Shown: positions 19,347 to 27,750 of the stretch, one piece after another
How the letters are laid out: each line of letters starts with the position of its first letter
Numbering within the stretch: position 1 is the stretch's first letter
Source of the DNA: Natrinema hispanicum
GTDB taxonomy: Archaea; Halobacteriota; Halobacteria; Halobacteriales; Natrialbaceae
DNA length: 64,000 nt
Direction: 5' to 3'
Assembly (NCBI RefSeq): GCF_004217335.1
Contig: NZ_SHMP01000003.1
Span: forward strand, 1 to 64,000
The notes under the pieces: generated by a model
What the model saw: the letters and a program-made list of their open reading frames with translations, nothing else
Told to the model about the DNA's origin: nothing
Databases searched by the model: none
Made by a program: the position numbers and the translations under genes

Positions 19347-20281
19347 CAGGCGTCACCTCCCTCGTCTTCGTCTTCCGCTTCCATCTCCTCGACGAGTTCT
19401 TCGGCTTCCGCTTCGACGTCTTCCTCGAGCTCGTCGAGCTCTTCTTCGACGTCTTCGTCGCCGCCGGGGACTTCGACGTCTTCGAACTCCTCGTCGGCCT
19501 CGACTTCCTCTTCGATGACCTCTTCGACGACGTCTTCGTCGAGTTCGGCCTCGTCGGCTTCAGCAGCCGCAGCCTCGGCACCGGCTTCGGCGGCCTCGGC
19601 TTCCTCGGGTTCGCCCTCGAGGAGCTCCTCGACGCCTTCGGCCTCGTTGGCCTCGACGGCATCGGGGACGAGCTCTTCGGGGTCCATGTCTTCATTGACT
19701 TCGAAGTCGTCGGGGAGTTCGGCTCCCGGCGGGATGATCTTGACGTCGACACCGATGGTGCCGAGTTTCATCACCGCAACGCCCTGGCCGTGGTCGACGA
19801 CCTCTTCGGCGGGTTCGCCGTTGTGCTTGATGTAGCCGCGGTTGAACTTCTCAACGCGCGAGCGGGCACCGGTGACCTTCCCGGAGAGGACGATCTCCGC
19901 GCCGAGTGCGCCGGCTTCCATGATCCGGTCGATCGTCGTGTGACCAGCCTTCCGGAAGTACCAGCCACGCTCGAGTGCGTTGGCCAGTCGGTCGGCGACG
20001 ATCCGTGCGTTCAGGTCTGGTTCTTCGACCTCTTGGACGTCGATCTGAGGGTCCTCGAGGTTGAACCGCTCTTCGAGGGCCGTCGTGACCTTCCGGATGT
20101 TCTCGCCGCCTTTGCCGATGACCATCCCGGGCTTTTCGGCCTTGAGGACGATCTGGGTTCCCATCGGCGTCTTGGCGACGTCCATACCACCGTAGCCTGC
20201 GCGGCCGAGTTCTTCCTGGAAGAACTCGTCGATTTGGGACCGCTGGAGGCCGTTCTCGATGAATTGGTGTTCGTCAGCCAT
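19346..20281 (-). CDS. rps3: Ribosomal protein uS3 with long acidic tail
   Basis: A 311-residue protein at the mRNA entry site. The N-terminal KH domain has the GXXG loop in [13 protein letters not shown], and the C-terminal S3 domain includes [19 protein letters not shown]. The last 90 residues are almost wholly Glu/Ala/Asp (for example [19 protein letters not shown]), a halophilic acidic tail and the longest in the operon. The gene shares a base with rpl22 upstream and rpl29 downstream. Confidence 0.95.
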   Translation of the reverse strand: MADEHQFIENGLQRSQIDEFFQEELGRAGYGGMDVAKTPMGTQIVLKAEKPGMVIGKGGENIRKVTTALEERFNLEDPQIDVQEVEEPDLNARIVADRLANALERGWYFRKAGHTTIDRIMEAGALGAEIVLSGKVTGARSRVEKFNRGYIKHNGEPAEEVVDHGQGVAVMKLGTIGVDVKIIPPGAELPDDFEVNEDMDPEELVPDAVEANEAEGVEELLEGEPEEAEAAEAGAEAAAAEADEAELDEDVVEEVIEEEVEADEEFEDVEVPGGDEDVEEELDELEEDVEAEAEELVEEMEAEDEDEGGDA

Positions 20282-20760
20282 TAGCTATCACCTGTTTCGT
20301 CCTCGTCGACTTCCTCGACGATGATCTCGACGTCGACCTGCGGCGTGTTCCAGGAGGACGCCCGCCCCATCGCGCGGGGCTTGCGGCCCACGGACTCGCC
20401 GACCTTGTGGGCGGCGACGTGGGCGATCTCCATGGACGCACCGTCGAAGCCCTGACTGTCCGCGTTGGCTTCGACGTTCTCGAGCAGGTCGAGGAACTCC
20501 CCGGAGACCTTCTCGGGGTACTTGCCGGCATCCCAGCCGTCGACGTCGGAGCGGTGCCCCGCGCCAGCGTTGTGGGACTTGAACGGAACCGACTGTACTT
20601 CGTCGATGACGTCCTGGAGGTACGCCTGTGCGTCCGCGACGGTGCGGCCTTTGATCTCGCGGGCGACCTCCTTGCTGTGCTTGTGGCTCATCTGCCGCTC
20701 CCGAAGCATGGCTTTCGCCGTGGTGTCGGGGTCGGCGTCGACTGAGTAGTTGATTCCCAT
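20281..20760 (-). CDS. rpl22: Ribosomal protein uL22
   Basis: A 159-residue exit-tunnel protein of archaeal type. It is recognised by [20 protein letters not shown] and [15 protein letters not shown], and by the conserved [19 protein letters not shown] beta-hairpin region near the C-terminus. Seven bases separate it from rps19. Confidence 0.95.
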   Translation of the reverse strand: MGINYSVDADPDTTAKAMLRERQMSHKHSKEVAREIKGRTVADAQAYLQDVIDEVQSVPFKSHNAGAGHRSDVDGWDAGKYPEKVSGEFLDLLENVEANADSQGFDGASMEIAHVAAHKVGESVGRKPRAMGRASSWNTPQVDVEIIVEEVDEDETGDS

Positions 20761-20767
20761 GCGTGGA

Positions 20768-21190
20768 TCACTTCAGTGGGACGAACTTCGACGATCGGGT
20801 CGCGCCGATACCGGCCTGACCGTGCTCGACAGATGTCCGGGTGAGCCGGAACTCGCCGAGGTAGTGGCCGATCATTTCGGGCTCGACACGGACACGCTCG
20901 AACGACTGTCCGTTGTAGACCTCGAAGGTCAGGCCAACGAACTCCGGCAGGATCGGCATATCCCGCAGGTGCGTTCGAAGCGGCGCGTTCGCCGTCTCCT
21001 CTTCGTCCGCGTTGCGGGCCTCCTCGAGCAGCTTCTCTTTCTCGACGGAGAGACCGCGTTCGATACTTCGCCGCTGTCGTGCGGGCAGCAGTTCCACGAC
21101 CTCGTCGAGCTCCATGTCCTGCAGCTCCTCGACCGTGTAGCCGCGGTAGGTGAACTCACCTTCACGGCCGGTTCGGTACTCCTGACTCAT
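20768..21190 (-). CDS. rps19: Ribosomal protein uS19
   Basis: A 140-residue small-subunit head protein of the archaeal/eukaryotic (S15e-like) type. The core is [20 protein letters not shown], followed by [21 protein letters not shown]. The start ATG overlaps the stop of rpl2 by four bases. Confidence 0.95.
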   Translation of the reverse strand: MSQEYRTGREGEFTYRGYTVEELQDMELDEVVELLPARQRRSIERGLSVEKEKLLEEARNADEEETANAPLRTHLRDMPILPEFVGLTFEVYNGQSFERVRVEPEMIGHYLGEFRLTRTSVEHGQAGIGATRSSKFVPLK

Positions 21191-21909
21191 TTGTTGCCAC
21201 CTCGACCGGTGCGTCGGGACGAGATGTCACCGACCTTCCGTCCCGGCGGGGCGTCCCGCGAGACGGACTTGGGTTTGCCGGGGTGCTGGCGGCCACCGCC
21301 ACCGAACGGGTGGTCGACGGCGTTCATCGCCACACCACGGACGCGAGGCCACTTGGTGCCCCGGGCCTTCATCTTGTGGTACTTGTTCCCTGCCTTGACC
21401 ATCGGCTTCTCCGTGCGACCGCCACCGGCAACAACGCCGATGGTGGCACGGCACTGCGGATCGAGGCGCTTGACCTCGCCGCTTGGAAGCTGGACGACCG
21501 CAGCGTTGCGGTCGTGAGTGATGAGGTCTGCGTTGGTCCCCGAGGCGCGGGCGAACCGACCGCCGTCGCCGGGGTTCGCTTCGACGTTACAGACCGGCAC
21601 CCCTTCGGGAATCTCCGCGAGCGGGAGCGTGTTGCCGGGCTTGATCTCTGCGGAAACGCCGACCTGCAGCTCCTCGCCGACAGTGATTCCCTCGGGTGCG
21701 AGGATCAGTCGCTGATCGCCGTCGTCGAATTCGACGGCAGCAACCGGTGCGGATCGGGCCGGGTCGTGTTCGATGTCCACGACCGTCCCGCGCACGACAT
21801 CGTCGTCTTCCTCTTTCTTGTGGTCGAGCTTCGCCTTGTACCGGTGCGACGGGGCACGGAACGTGGAGGTCCCGCGACCGCGTCGTTGTCCTTGAATGCG
21901 TCGTCCCAT
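21187..21909 (-). CDS. rpl2: Ribosomal protein uL2
   Basis: A 240-residue protein essential for peptidyl transfer. The N-terminus [20 protein letters not shown] is the archaeal form, and the C-terminal [16 protein letters not shown] loop contains the conserved His-Pro-Phe-Gly-Gly segment that enters the peptidyl transferase region. Two bases separate it from rpl23. Confidence 0.96.
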   Translation of the reverse strand: MGRRIQGQRRGRGTSTFRAPSHRYKAKLDHKKEEDDDVVRGTVVDIEHDPARSAPVAAVEFDDGDQRLILAPEGITVGEELQVGVSAEIKPGNTLPLAEIPEGVPVCNVEANPGDGGRFARASGTNADLITHDRNAAVVQLPSGEVKRLDPQCRATIGVVAGGGRTEKPMVKAGNKYHKMKARGTKWPRVRGVAMNAVDHPFGGGGRQHPGKPKSVSRDAPPGRKVGDISSRRTGRGGNK

Positions 21910-21911
21910 GC

Positions 21912-22166
21912 TCAGAACACCCCGATTCGCGAAGCGACTTCCTGTGCGTCGTCGTCCTCGGAGAGGCGGACGACCGCTTTCTTTTTGCCGTTCATCGTAA
22001 CCTGCGTGTTCACGTTCTCGACCGAAATCTCGAAGCGCTCTTCGACCTCGTCCCGAATCTCGGGCTTGGTCGCGTCCGGGTTGACGATGAACTGGAGCTT
22101 GTTCTCGAAGTCCATGTCGTCCATCGCCTTCTCGGTCACGAGCGGGTGTTCGATGATCGAACTCAT
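21912..22166 (-). CDS. rpl23: Ribosomal protein uL23
   Basis: An 84-residue exit-tunnel protein that docks SRP and the translocon. It is recognised by EHPLVTEKAMDDMDFENKLQ and VNTQVTMNGKKKAVVRL. It overlaps the rpl4 stop by four bases. Confidence 0.95.
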   Translation of the reverse strand: MSSIIEHPLVTEKAMDDMDFENKLQFIVNPDATKPEIRDEVEERFEISVENVNTQVTMNGKKKAVVRLSEDDDAQEVASRIGVF

Positions 22167-22915
22167 CGGTCAGCCACCTCCTCGAGTGCGCTCTCGGTCC
22201 AGACGGTGAGCCGTCCGGGCTGTGCGCCGGGCGCGAGATCCTCTGCGTTGACCTCGGCGGCGGTCGTCACGTCGGCACCCGCGAGGTTGCGGGCTGCACG
22301 GGACGGACCGGTCTCGCTCGAGGTGACAAAGAGGATCGACGTCGGCGTCTTGTACTTGCGGCCACGGGCTTTCCCCTGACCGGAGCGGACGCTGCGACCC
22401 TCGTCTGCGCGTTCGATGTCGTCTGCGAGGCCGGCAGCCTCAAGGAATTCGACGACCTCTCGCGTCTTGTTGAGGTCCTCGAACTCGTCGGAGACGACAA
22501 CCGGGATCTCGGCGTCGTCGTCGAACTCGTGGCCACGTTCGGCGACGAGTTCGGCGTCGGTCGTCGCAGCGATGGCGCTGCGGACGGCCAGTTTCTTTGC
22601 TTTCGTGTTGATCGATTCGGACTGGTCCTTTTCGGCTTTCGGCGGGTGGGCTTTGCGTCCTTTGATCGTCTGGGGAACGCGTCGACCGCGACCCTCCTGT
22701 CGTGGGACGTGAGCCATGCCTCGGCCGCTCCCGAACGATTCGGCCGGCGTTCGAAGGCCGGCGAACTCGTCGGCACCGTAGTCCTGTTTTCGGTTGGCCT
22801 GTGCGGCACGCACGGCGCGGCCGATCAAGTCCGGGCGGTACGTGGTCTCGAAGACCGCCGGGAGCTCGACCGTTCCCGCCTCGGAGCCGTCCAGGTCTCG
22901 TACTGTTGCGTCCAT
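22163..22915 (-). CDS. rpl4: Ribosomal protein uL4
   Basis: A 250-residue exit-tunnel protein of the archaeal/eukaryotic (L1e) form. The tunnel loop is visible as SFGSGRGMAHVPRQEGRGRR followed by VPQTIKGRKAHPPKAEK, and the core as EVVEFLEAAGLADDIERADEG. In some archaea this operon is autoregulated by ribosomal proteins; nothing in this sequence proves that here. Confidence 0.95.
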   Translation of the reverse strand: MDATVRDLDGSEAGTVELPAVFETTYRPDLIGRAVRAAQANRKQDYGADEFAGLRTPAESFGSGRGMAHVPRQEGRGRRVPQTIKGRKAHPPKAEKDQSESINTKAKKLAVRSAIAATTDAELVAERGHEFDDDAEIPVVVSDEFEDLNKTREVVEFLEAAGLADDIERADEGRSVRSGQGKARGRKYKTPTSILFVTSSETGPSRAARNLAGADVTTAAEVNAEDLAPGAQPGRLTVWTESALEEVADR

Positions 22916-22918
22916 GTG

Positions 22919-23938
22919 TTATCCCTGGTTGGATGCGGTGGAGACGTAGCGCACCTCGGGGTCGAGGCGCGGCTGGTCTCCGGGTCGGATCGCCGGGCGG
23001 AAGCGCACGAGGCGCTGCTGTGGCCCGGGCAGCGAGCCCTTGATCAACGCGTGCGGGCCGTCGACTTCGCCGTAGTTGACGAAGCCGCCGTCGACCGTCG
23101 CGTCTGCGCCATCGCCGATGTCGACGAGGCGCTTGTTCAGTTCCGTCCGCTGGTGGTAGCCGGTCTGCCCCTGCTGGGGGACCGTCGAGCGGACGCGAGA
23201 TGGGTTCCAGGGGCCGAGGTTGCCGATGCGGCGACGCCAGCCCTGCCGGGCGTGTTTGCCCTTGCGTTTCTGGACGCCCCATCGCTTGACGGGACCCTGG
23301 GTCCCTTTCCCTTTCGTGACGCCGCTTGCGTCGACGTACTCGCCGGCGCGGAACACGTCGTTCATCACGTGTTCGCCGCCGTCCTCGAGCAGTTCGAGGG
23401 CGAAGTCGACGCGTTCGTCGACGGAGCCGCCGCCGACGCGCGTTTCCATCACGTCCGGTTTCTTCTTGGGTACCGAGGGAACCTCCGACGGTACCGTGTG
23501 GGTGATGACGCGAACGTCGTCGACGCGGCCCTCCTCGTGGAGGCCACGGAGCTCGTCCGTGGCGGCGTCGGCGTCGTAATCGTCACCGGGAAGGTCCAGG
23601 ACGCGATCGAGTTCGGGGACGAACTCGTCGGTCCAGACCTCGGTCAGTGGCTTCATACCGTACGGCGTGTCTTCGTACGCTCGCAGGGACACGGCGCGCA
23701 TCGGCGGCGTCTCCACGATCGTCACAGGGACGGTCTGTTCCATCCCTTCGGTCGGCGAATTCGATTTATCGTCGACCATGACGACGTGGGTCATGCCGGC
23801 CTTGTAGCCCGCGAACCCCTGCAGCGTCGGCTGTCCGTCGTCGTCCGGCCACGAATTGAACCGTGGGACCTCGCTGGTCGCACGCTTTCGTGGGCCGAAC
23901 CCGAGTGAGCCTTTGCGTGGTCTATTTGCTTGTGGCAT
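22919..23938 (-). CDS. rpl3: Ribosomal protein uL3
   Basis: A 339-residue protein near the peptidyl transferase centre. The N-terminus PRKGSLGFGPRKRATSEVPR and the segment TKGKGTQGPVKRWGVQKRKG are diagnostic, as is HARQGWRRRIGNLGPWNPSR. It is the first ribosomal gene of the operon, 4 bases after the SPOUT methyltransferase gene. Confidence 0.96.
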   Translation of the reverse strand: MPQANRPRKGSLGFGPRKRATSEVPRFNSWPDDDGQPTLQGFAGYKAGMTHVVMVDDKSNSPTEGMEQTVPVTIVETPPMRAVSLRAYEDTPYGMKPLTEVWTDEFVPELDRVLDLPGDDYDADAATDELRGLHEEGRVDDVRVITHTVPSEVPSVPKKKPDVMETRVGGGSVDERVDFALELLEDGGEHVMNDVFRAGEYVDASGVTKGKGTQGPVKRWGVQKRKGKHARQGWRRRIGNLGPWNPSRVRSTVPQQGQTGYHQRTELNKRLVDIGDGADATVDGGFVNYGEVDGPHALIKGSLPGPQQRLVRFRPAIRPGDQPRLDPEVRYVSTASNQG

Positions 23939-23942
23939 GCAA

Positions 23943-24818
23943 TCACTCTCTGAGTGAGAGGGGAGCGAGGGTGGCGAACAGAGCCTCCTCCGTTCGCACG
24001 ACCTCGCTTCCCTGGTTCGGAACCGTGTTTAGCCAGAGGTCGAACCCCGGATCGGCAGTGGGTTCGACTCCGTCATCCCCGTCCGTGGCTGTCTCCTGGA
24101 CAGCCCCGACAGCGGATGCCTCGATTCCGAGGATATCCGGCAACCCTCGTTCGGGCGCGCCGAAGGCGACGGTCATCCCGTCGCCCTCGACGCGGCCGGC
24201 CAGCGTCTCGAGCCGCCCGACGGTGAGTTCTTCACCGAATCGGGAGGCGGCAATACAGACGCCAGCGTCCTCACGGCCGAGTGCTGCCGAAAGGTCCGTC
24301 TGCTCGATCGAAAGCCCCGGAAGGGGTTCGTCGACGAGCTTCGCCCGGACCGGTCGTCGCGAAGAGATCCTGACGGTTACGCGCTCTCCCTCCTCGACCT
24401 CCATGTCAGGAGGCGTGTTGAGGGAGATCGGGTGTTGCAGTCCGCAATTGACCCGGACGCGCCCTTCAGGTCCGACCTCGGTCACGATCCCTTGTCTTGA
24501 CGACCCCGAACCGTTCGATTCGGAGCCGGTCTGTGACACCGCGCGGAGCGGCGGCAAGACCCCAACGTACTCCAGTTCGTCCCGCATTCCCCAGACCTCG
24601 TTGCGGAGGTATGGGGGCGTTGCGGCGTACCGTAAGACGGTCGCAACGAACCCGCCGTCGAATTGCCCCGTTTCGCCGTCCCGATCGGGATAGACGATGA
24701 GGCGATCGGCCCGGAAGATCGTCGCCGCGCGGGCGACGTATCCGAGTTTGCGAGTTGCCTCGCGTTTGTCCTCGGCTTCCCGGCTGAGCGACGACGGCAC
24801 GAGTACGCTGATGGTCAT
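23943..24818 (-). CDS. SPOUT-type RNA methyltransferase (DUF171 / SPOUT1-like)
   Basis: A 291-residue protein of the archaeal-eukaryotic family related to human SPOUT1, putative SAM-dependent RNA methyltransferases with a trefoil-knot fold. The N-terminal part (REATRKLGYVARAATIFRAD, GGFVATVLRYAATPPYLRNE) and the C-terminal knot region (VAFGAPERGLPDILG, LWLNTVPNQGSEVVRTEEAL) are characteristic. An OB-like insert lies between them (GIVTEVGPEGRVRVNCGLQH). It heads the ribosomal operon and is probably co-transcribed with rpl3. The start MTISVLVPSSL is preferred; an ATG at 24836 adds six residues. Confidence 0.85.
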   Translation of the reverse strand: MTISVLVPSSLSREAEDKREATRKLGYVARAATIFRADRLIVYPDRDGETGQFDGGFVATVLRYAATPPYLRNEVWGMRDELEYVGVLPPLRAVSQTGSESNGSGSSRQGIVTEVGPEGRVRVNCGLQHPISLNTPPDMEVEEGERVTVRISSRRPVRAKLVDEPLPGLSIEQTDLSAALGREDAGVCIAASRFGEELTVGRLETLAGRVEGDGMTVAFGAPERGLPDILGIEASAVGAVQETATDGDDGVEPTADPGFDLWLNTVPNQGSEVVRTEEALFATLAPLSLRE

Positions 24819-24873
24819 GCCGAGACGCTTCGGCACCGCGTCACTAGACTGTAGCGATGTATTGCGGAGAGGG

Positions 24874-24883
24874 TCTTAAAAGA
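24874..24883 (-). promoter_or_regulatory. TATA-like promoter element of the ribosomal operon
   Basis: On the minus strand TCTTTTAAGA forms an AT-rich core in GC-rich DNA. It lies about 38 and 56 nt before the two possible start codons of the SPOUT gene. It is the only clear promoter-like element before the whole rpl3-secY block. Confidence 0.5.
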
Positions 24884-25082
24884 ATAGCGGATTCGATTCC
24901 GGCTGACAACCGCTCACACCCGCGAATTCGTGCCGAACGGGAACACACTCACGTTCGGCAACTGGTCGCAAACGGCCACTGTCGAATGCGGATCATATTA
25001 CCGGCTCCTGGGAGAGTGTCGCTGCTTCGCGATCAAAAATCGGCATGTCGAACCATGCCGAAGGACGGCAGATTCGCAACCC

Positions 25083-25089
25083 TTATACA
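25083..25089 (+). promoter_or_regulatory. TATA-like element before the first tRNA-Gly
   Basis: TTATACA lies 32-38 nt before the mature 5' end of the tRNA, a normal archaeal spacing allowing a short leader. Confidence 0.5.
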
Positions 25090-25120
25090 TCTATCCTGCA
25101 GTAGGTATGAGTGCAGCAGG

Positions 25121-25191
25121 GCGCTGGTAGTGTAGTGGTATCACGTGACCTTGCCATGGTCACAACCTGGGTTCAAATCCCAGCCAGCGCA
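25121..25191 (+). tRNA. tRNA-Gly (GCC), copy 1
   Basis: A 71-nt cloverleaf: acceptor GCGCTGG pairs with CCAGCGC, a D-arm follows, the anticodon loop TTGCCAT carries GCC, and the T-arm is CTGGG TTCAAAT CCCAG. The discriminator is A and the 3' CCA is not encoded. No intron is seen. It is identical to the copy at 25555. Confidence 0.96.
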
Positions 25192-25196
25192 TTTCT

Positions 25197-25254
25197 CTGA
25201 ATTCAATCCCGCGAGCGATCGCGGTAGCGTGTCGCGAGCACACACTGAATTCAG
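25197..25254 (+). repeat. Inverted repeat after tRNA-Gly copy 1
   Basis: CTGAATTCA at 25197-25205 is the exact reverse complement of TGAATTCAG at 25246-25254. The 40-nt interior is GC-rich with further short palindromes. The same structure follows the second tRNA with its arms unchanged although the interior has diverged. It could be an RNA 3' structure, a terminator or part of a mobile-element end. Confidence 0.7.
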
Positions 25255-25315
25255 AAAATCGCTCTGGATTTGAATGAGGCCAGACGCGCGCAGTGAAACG
25301 AGCACGTCTGGACGT

Positions 25316-25337
25316 GGTTCAAATCCCAGCCAGCGTA
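25316..25337 (+). repeat. Fragment of a tRNA-Gly 3' end (T-arm and acceptor)
   Basis: The 19 bases starting GTTCAAATCCCAG at 25317 are identical to the 3' part of the tRNA-Gly genes, but no tRNA body precedes them. Such fragments usually mark the far end (attR) of DNA integrated into a tRNA gene, or a partial duplication. Confidence 0.7.
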
Positions 25338-25485
25338 CGTCTCCGAACGGACTTCTCCAAACGATCATTTTGATCGACTCGCGGGCGCGAGAGAAATTGA
25401 GTATCGCTCAGTAACTTCGAGCCACCGGATACCCTCATATGCCTGATTGATTTGTTAGCGAACGTTCTGTTTCGATGTTCGTCAG

Positions 25486-25494
25486 TTATAAATA
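25486..25494 (+). promoter_or_regulatory. TATA-like element before the second tRNA-Gly
   Basis: TTATAAATA is a strong TATA-box match about 60 nt before the tRNA, predicting a leader of roughly 35-40 nt. Confidence 0.5.
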
Positions 25495-25554
25495 GGTATG
25501 GCACAATTGTCTATTTGCACTCGAGATAACCTGGCTGACCGAGGCCAGTCGAGG

Positions 25555-25625
25555 GCGCTGGTAGTGTAGTGGTATCACGTGACCTTGCCATGGTCACAAC
25601 CTGGGTTCAAATCCCAGCCAGCGCA
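25555..25625 (+). tRNA. tRNA-Gly (GCC), copy 2
   Basis: Identical over all 71 nt to the copy at 25121, with the same anticodon GCC and no encoded CCA. The following 60-70 bases are also clearly related to those after copy 1, so the locus is a tandem duplication rather than two independent genes. Confidence 0.96.
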
Positions 25626-25630
25626 TTTCT

Positions 25631-25688
25631 CTGAATTCAATCCCACGAGCGACCGCGATAGCGCATCGCAAGTACGCGGTGAATTCAG
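25631..25688 (+). repeat. Inverted repeat after tRNA-Gly copy 2
   Basis: CTGAATTCA (25631-25639) and TGAATTCAG (25680-25688) repeat the arms found after copy 1 at the same distance from the tRNA. About 65 bases further on, ATTCAAATCCC (25755-25765) is a second, more decayed T-arm fragment. Confidence 0.7.
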
Positions 25689-25827
25689 GAACGCAGTTTT
25701 CGGATGTGAAGCAGACTGATATTCCGCGAGCGGAGCGAGCACGCCTGGTCGTTGATTCAAATCCCCGCTGAACCGTGTGTCTCAACGAATACTCGAGAGC
25801 GTAGCTGGTGTCTAAGCGCCGTTCCGG

Positions 25828-26238
25828 CTAGTTGTGTTCCGCAGCGAGGTCCTCGAGCGCCAATTCGAGGTTCCACGCGTTAGCCTTCCAGACCGAGTCA
25901 AAGAGCACACCGAGAACGGGGACGGAGCCGACCACGGCGTCGACACCGACGTTCGCAAGCATGCGAAGGAGCGTCGATCGAGAGACCCCCATACGAGCAG
26001 CTTCGACGACGAGATACAGCGAGACGACCGCGGCCGCGGTATCGCCAGCTCCCGGGAGGATGCCGACGATCGGATCGAGGCCGACTCGAGCGTCCGTTCC
26101 CGGGACTCGAATTCCCTCGTCGAGTGTGTGCGCGACGAAGCGCATGCGCTCGATCGCGCCATCGTCGACCGTGGCGGGGAGATCGTCCTCGAGTGTCTCG
26201 AGGTCCGTGCTGAGGGCGGCTGCTGTGTCGGATGCCAT
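25828..26238 (-). CDS. DUF4112 membrane-associated protein
   Basis: A 136-residue protein matching DUF4112: an N-terminal charged helix, the motif IRVPGTDARVGLDPIVGILPG, then hydrophobic segments (GDTAAAVVSLYLVVEAARMG and VGVDAVVGSVPVLGVLFD) and a C-terminal FDSVWKANAWNLELA. The family occurs in bacteria and archaea and has no known biochemical function. It is monocistronic and convergent with the tRNA region. Confidence 0.85.
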   Translation of the reverse strand: MASDTAAALSTDLETLEDDLPATVDDGAIERMRFVAHTLDEGIRVPGTDARVGLDPIVGILPGAGDTAAAVVSLYLVVEAARMGVSRSTLLRMLANVGVDAVVGSVPVLGVLFDSVWKANAWNLELALEDLAAEHN

Positions 26239-26462
26239 ACCCTCGATTGGGCCTGTTTGTCGATAAAGTCAGGGGTGGCCGTGGCAAGCGGCGACAGCCG
26301 TCGCGTCAGCATTCTGGTGTGCTCGAGAGACACCACGTGACCCTCACGCACAGCATTCAGACAGGGGTGTATATCACGTTTGCGTACTGTTAACGGCTGC
26401 GAGTGACTTTTATACTATGAGAGGGTACTCAACAGTGCACGATTGAACGATCAGATCTAGCA

Positions 26463-26816
26463 ATGCAGACGGACTTCTCACCTGCGGACGGCATGACCGA
26501 CCTCCAGTACGACCAGCCCAATGACCGCTACGTCTTCCACCACGACACCGACGGGACGGCGACGATCACCACGACGATCGTCCACGCGCTGGCGTCGATC
26601 GCGGACACCGACGTCTCGCAGGGAGAGTTCTCCCTGTACGATAGCGTCGACCCGGACGCACTCGAGCGCATCTTCGCCACGAAATCGGACGGCACCGAGC
26701 GGACGGGTGGCCACGTCGCGTTCACCGCGCTCGAACACGAGGTGTACGTTTACGCGAACGGTGACGTGATCATCTATCCACCGACGGGGACGCCTCGAAC
26801 GCCGACGAGAGCCTGA
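26463..26816 (+). CDS. HalOD1 output-domain protein
   Basis: A 117-residue protein with the haloarchaeal HalOD1 domain pattern: YVFHHDTDGTATITTTIVHA, ALASIADTDVSQGEFSLYDS, VDPDALERIF and a final beta pair (HVAFTALEHEVYVYANGDVI). HalOD1 occurs alone or at the end of signalling proteins in haloarchaea, and its ligand is unknown. TTTTATACT near 26408-26416 is a plausible promoter. Confidence 0.85.
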   Translation: MQTDFSPADGMTDLQYDQPNDRYVFHHDTDGTATITTTIVHALASIADTDVSQGEFSLYDSVDPDALERIFATKSDGTERTGGHVAFTALEHEVYVYANGDVIIYPPTGTPRTPTRA

Positions 26817-26977
26817 CCGCGGGTCGGGTATCCATACGCAACCGCGCTGATCGTTTTTCGAAACCGTCCATCTTGTTAGCGCCGCGGTCGCTCGGTGCGC
26901 GCTCCCGGCCAGCCCTCCCTCAGAGAAAACCGCCGGATTGCACGGATTTAGGGAGCCATCGATCGTTGCTCGGTCGT

Positions 26978-27292
26978 ATGACGGTAGTCGCGCTCCTGAG
27001 CGTTGCACCGGTAATCGAAGACAGTATGGCCGGCGAGGTCGCGAAGGCGGTCGACGCACTCGAGGATTACGACGTCAGCTACGAGACGAACCCGATGGGG
27101 ACGGTGATCGAAGCCGAGACGACGGACGAACTCTTCGCGGCCGCACAGGCGGCCCACGATGCGGTCGATGCCGACCGCGTGAGCACAGTCTTAAAGATCG
27201 ACGATAAGCGGACGCGTGATATCGACGCTGCGGAGAAGGTCACGGTCGTCGAAGACCAGCTCGGTCGGCCAGCCCGGACCCGGAAAGAGTGA
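26978..27292 (+). CDS. MTH1187-family thiamine-binding protein (DUF77)
   Basis: A 104-residue protein of the YkoF-related MTH1187 family, small ferredoxin-like proteins some of which bind thiamine. It is recognised by LLSVAPVIEDSMAGEVAKAV and by DYDVSYETNPMGTVIEAET, with the conserved Asn-Pro-Met-Gly-Thr and DRVSTVLKIDDKRT at the end. The start MTVVALLSVAPV fits the family. Repeat copy 1 begins 11 bases after its stop. Confidence 0.88.
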   Translation: MTVVALLSVAPVIEDSMAGEVAKAVDALEDYDVSYETNPMGTVIEAETTDELFAAAQAAHDAVDADRVSTVLKIDDKRTRDIDAAEKVTVVEDQLGRPARTRKE

Positions 27293-27303
27293 CCCTCTGA
27301 CTG

Positions 27304-27383
27304 TACGGTCTGCTGTCAGTCATTTCCGGTGCAACCGCGACCTGTCCTGCGGTTGCACCGGTAAATCGGTACAGCAGACCGTA
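27304..27383 (+). repeat. Nested palindromic repeat, copy 1
   Basis: Outer arms TACGGTCTGCTGT (27304-27316) and ACAGCAGACCGTA (27371-27383) are perfect inverted copies. The inner arms CCGGTGCAACCGC (27326-27338) and GCGGTTGCACCGG (27349-27361) are also perfect, around the loop GACCTGTCCT. This is the cleanest of seven related elements in the window. It carries no coding capacity. Confidence 0.9.
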
Positions 27384-27456
27384 TGAACAACGCACACCGG
27401 CGGGTGCTTGGAACAGACGGCTCAACACGCAACCCAGCAGAGCGACTGGGTCAGAT

Positions 27457-27666
27457 ATGGAACAGACGACGCTCACAGTCAGGGATCTGTCCGGTGCCGA
27501 CAACGAACGAACCGTGACGACCGCACTCGAGTCTCTCGAGGGAGTCGTGTCTGCCCGCACGGACCACGAACTCGACGAGATACGAGTCGAACACGACGCG
27601 TCGACGGTCGACGCGACGGCGCTGGCGAAGACGGTCGAGAATGCAGGGTACAGCGTCGACGAGTAG
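27457..27666 (+). CDS. HMA-fold protein lacking the metal-binding cysteines
   Basis: A 69-residue protein with the heavy-metal-associated domain pattern: beta strand TTLTVRDLSG, helix ERTVTTALESLEGVVSART, strand EIRVEHDAS, helix VDATALAKTVENAGYSVDE. The MXCXXC loop that binds Cu(I) is replaced by LSGADNE and the protein has no cysteine. It therefore probably does not bind copper in the usual way. The usual form occurs at 56292. Role unknown. Confidence 0.75.
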   Translation: MEQTTLTVRDLSGADNERTVTTALESLEGVVSARTDHELDEIRVEHDASTVDATALAKTVENAGYSVDE

Positions 27667-27750
27667 CGAGCCGCGACAGCACCGCATCGGGTATGCCGCC
27701 AGCAGTCCGGACTGACAAACGGTTTTACCACGGAGGCTGAAGCCCGTCGC

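Noticed and set aside
25141..25368. Minus-strand frames reading through the tRNA-Gly genes
   Set aside because: They translate the tRNA itself (the typical WDLNPGCDHGKVT artefact).
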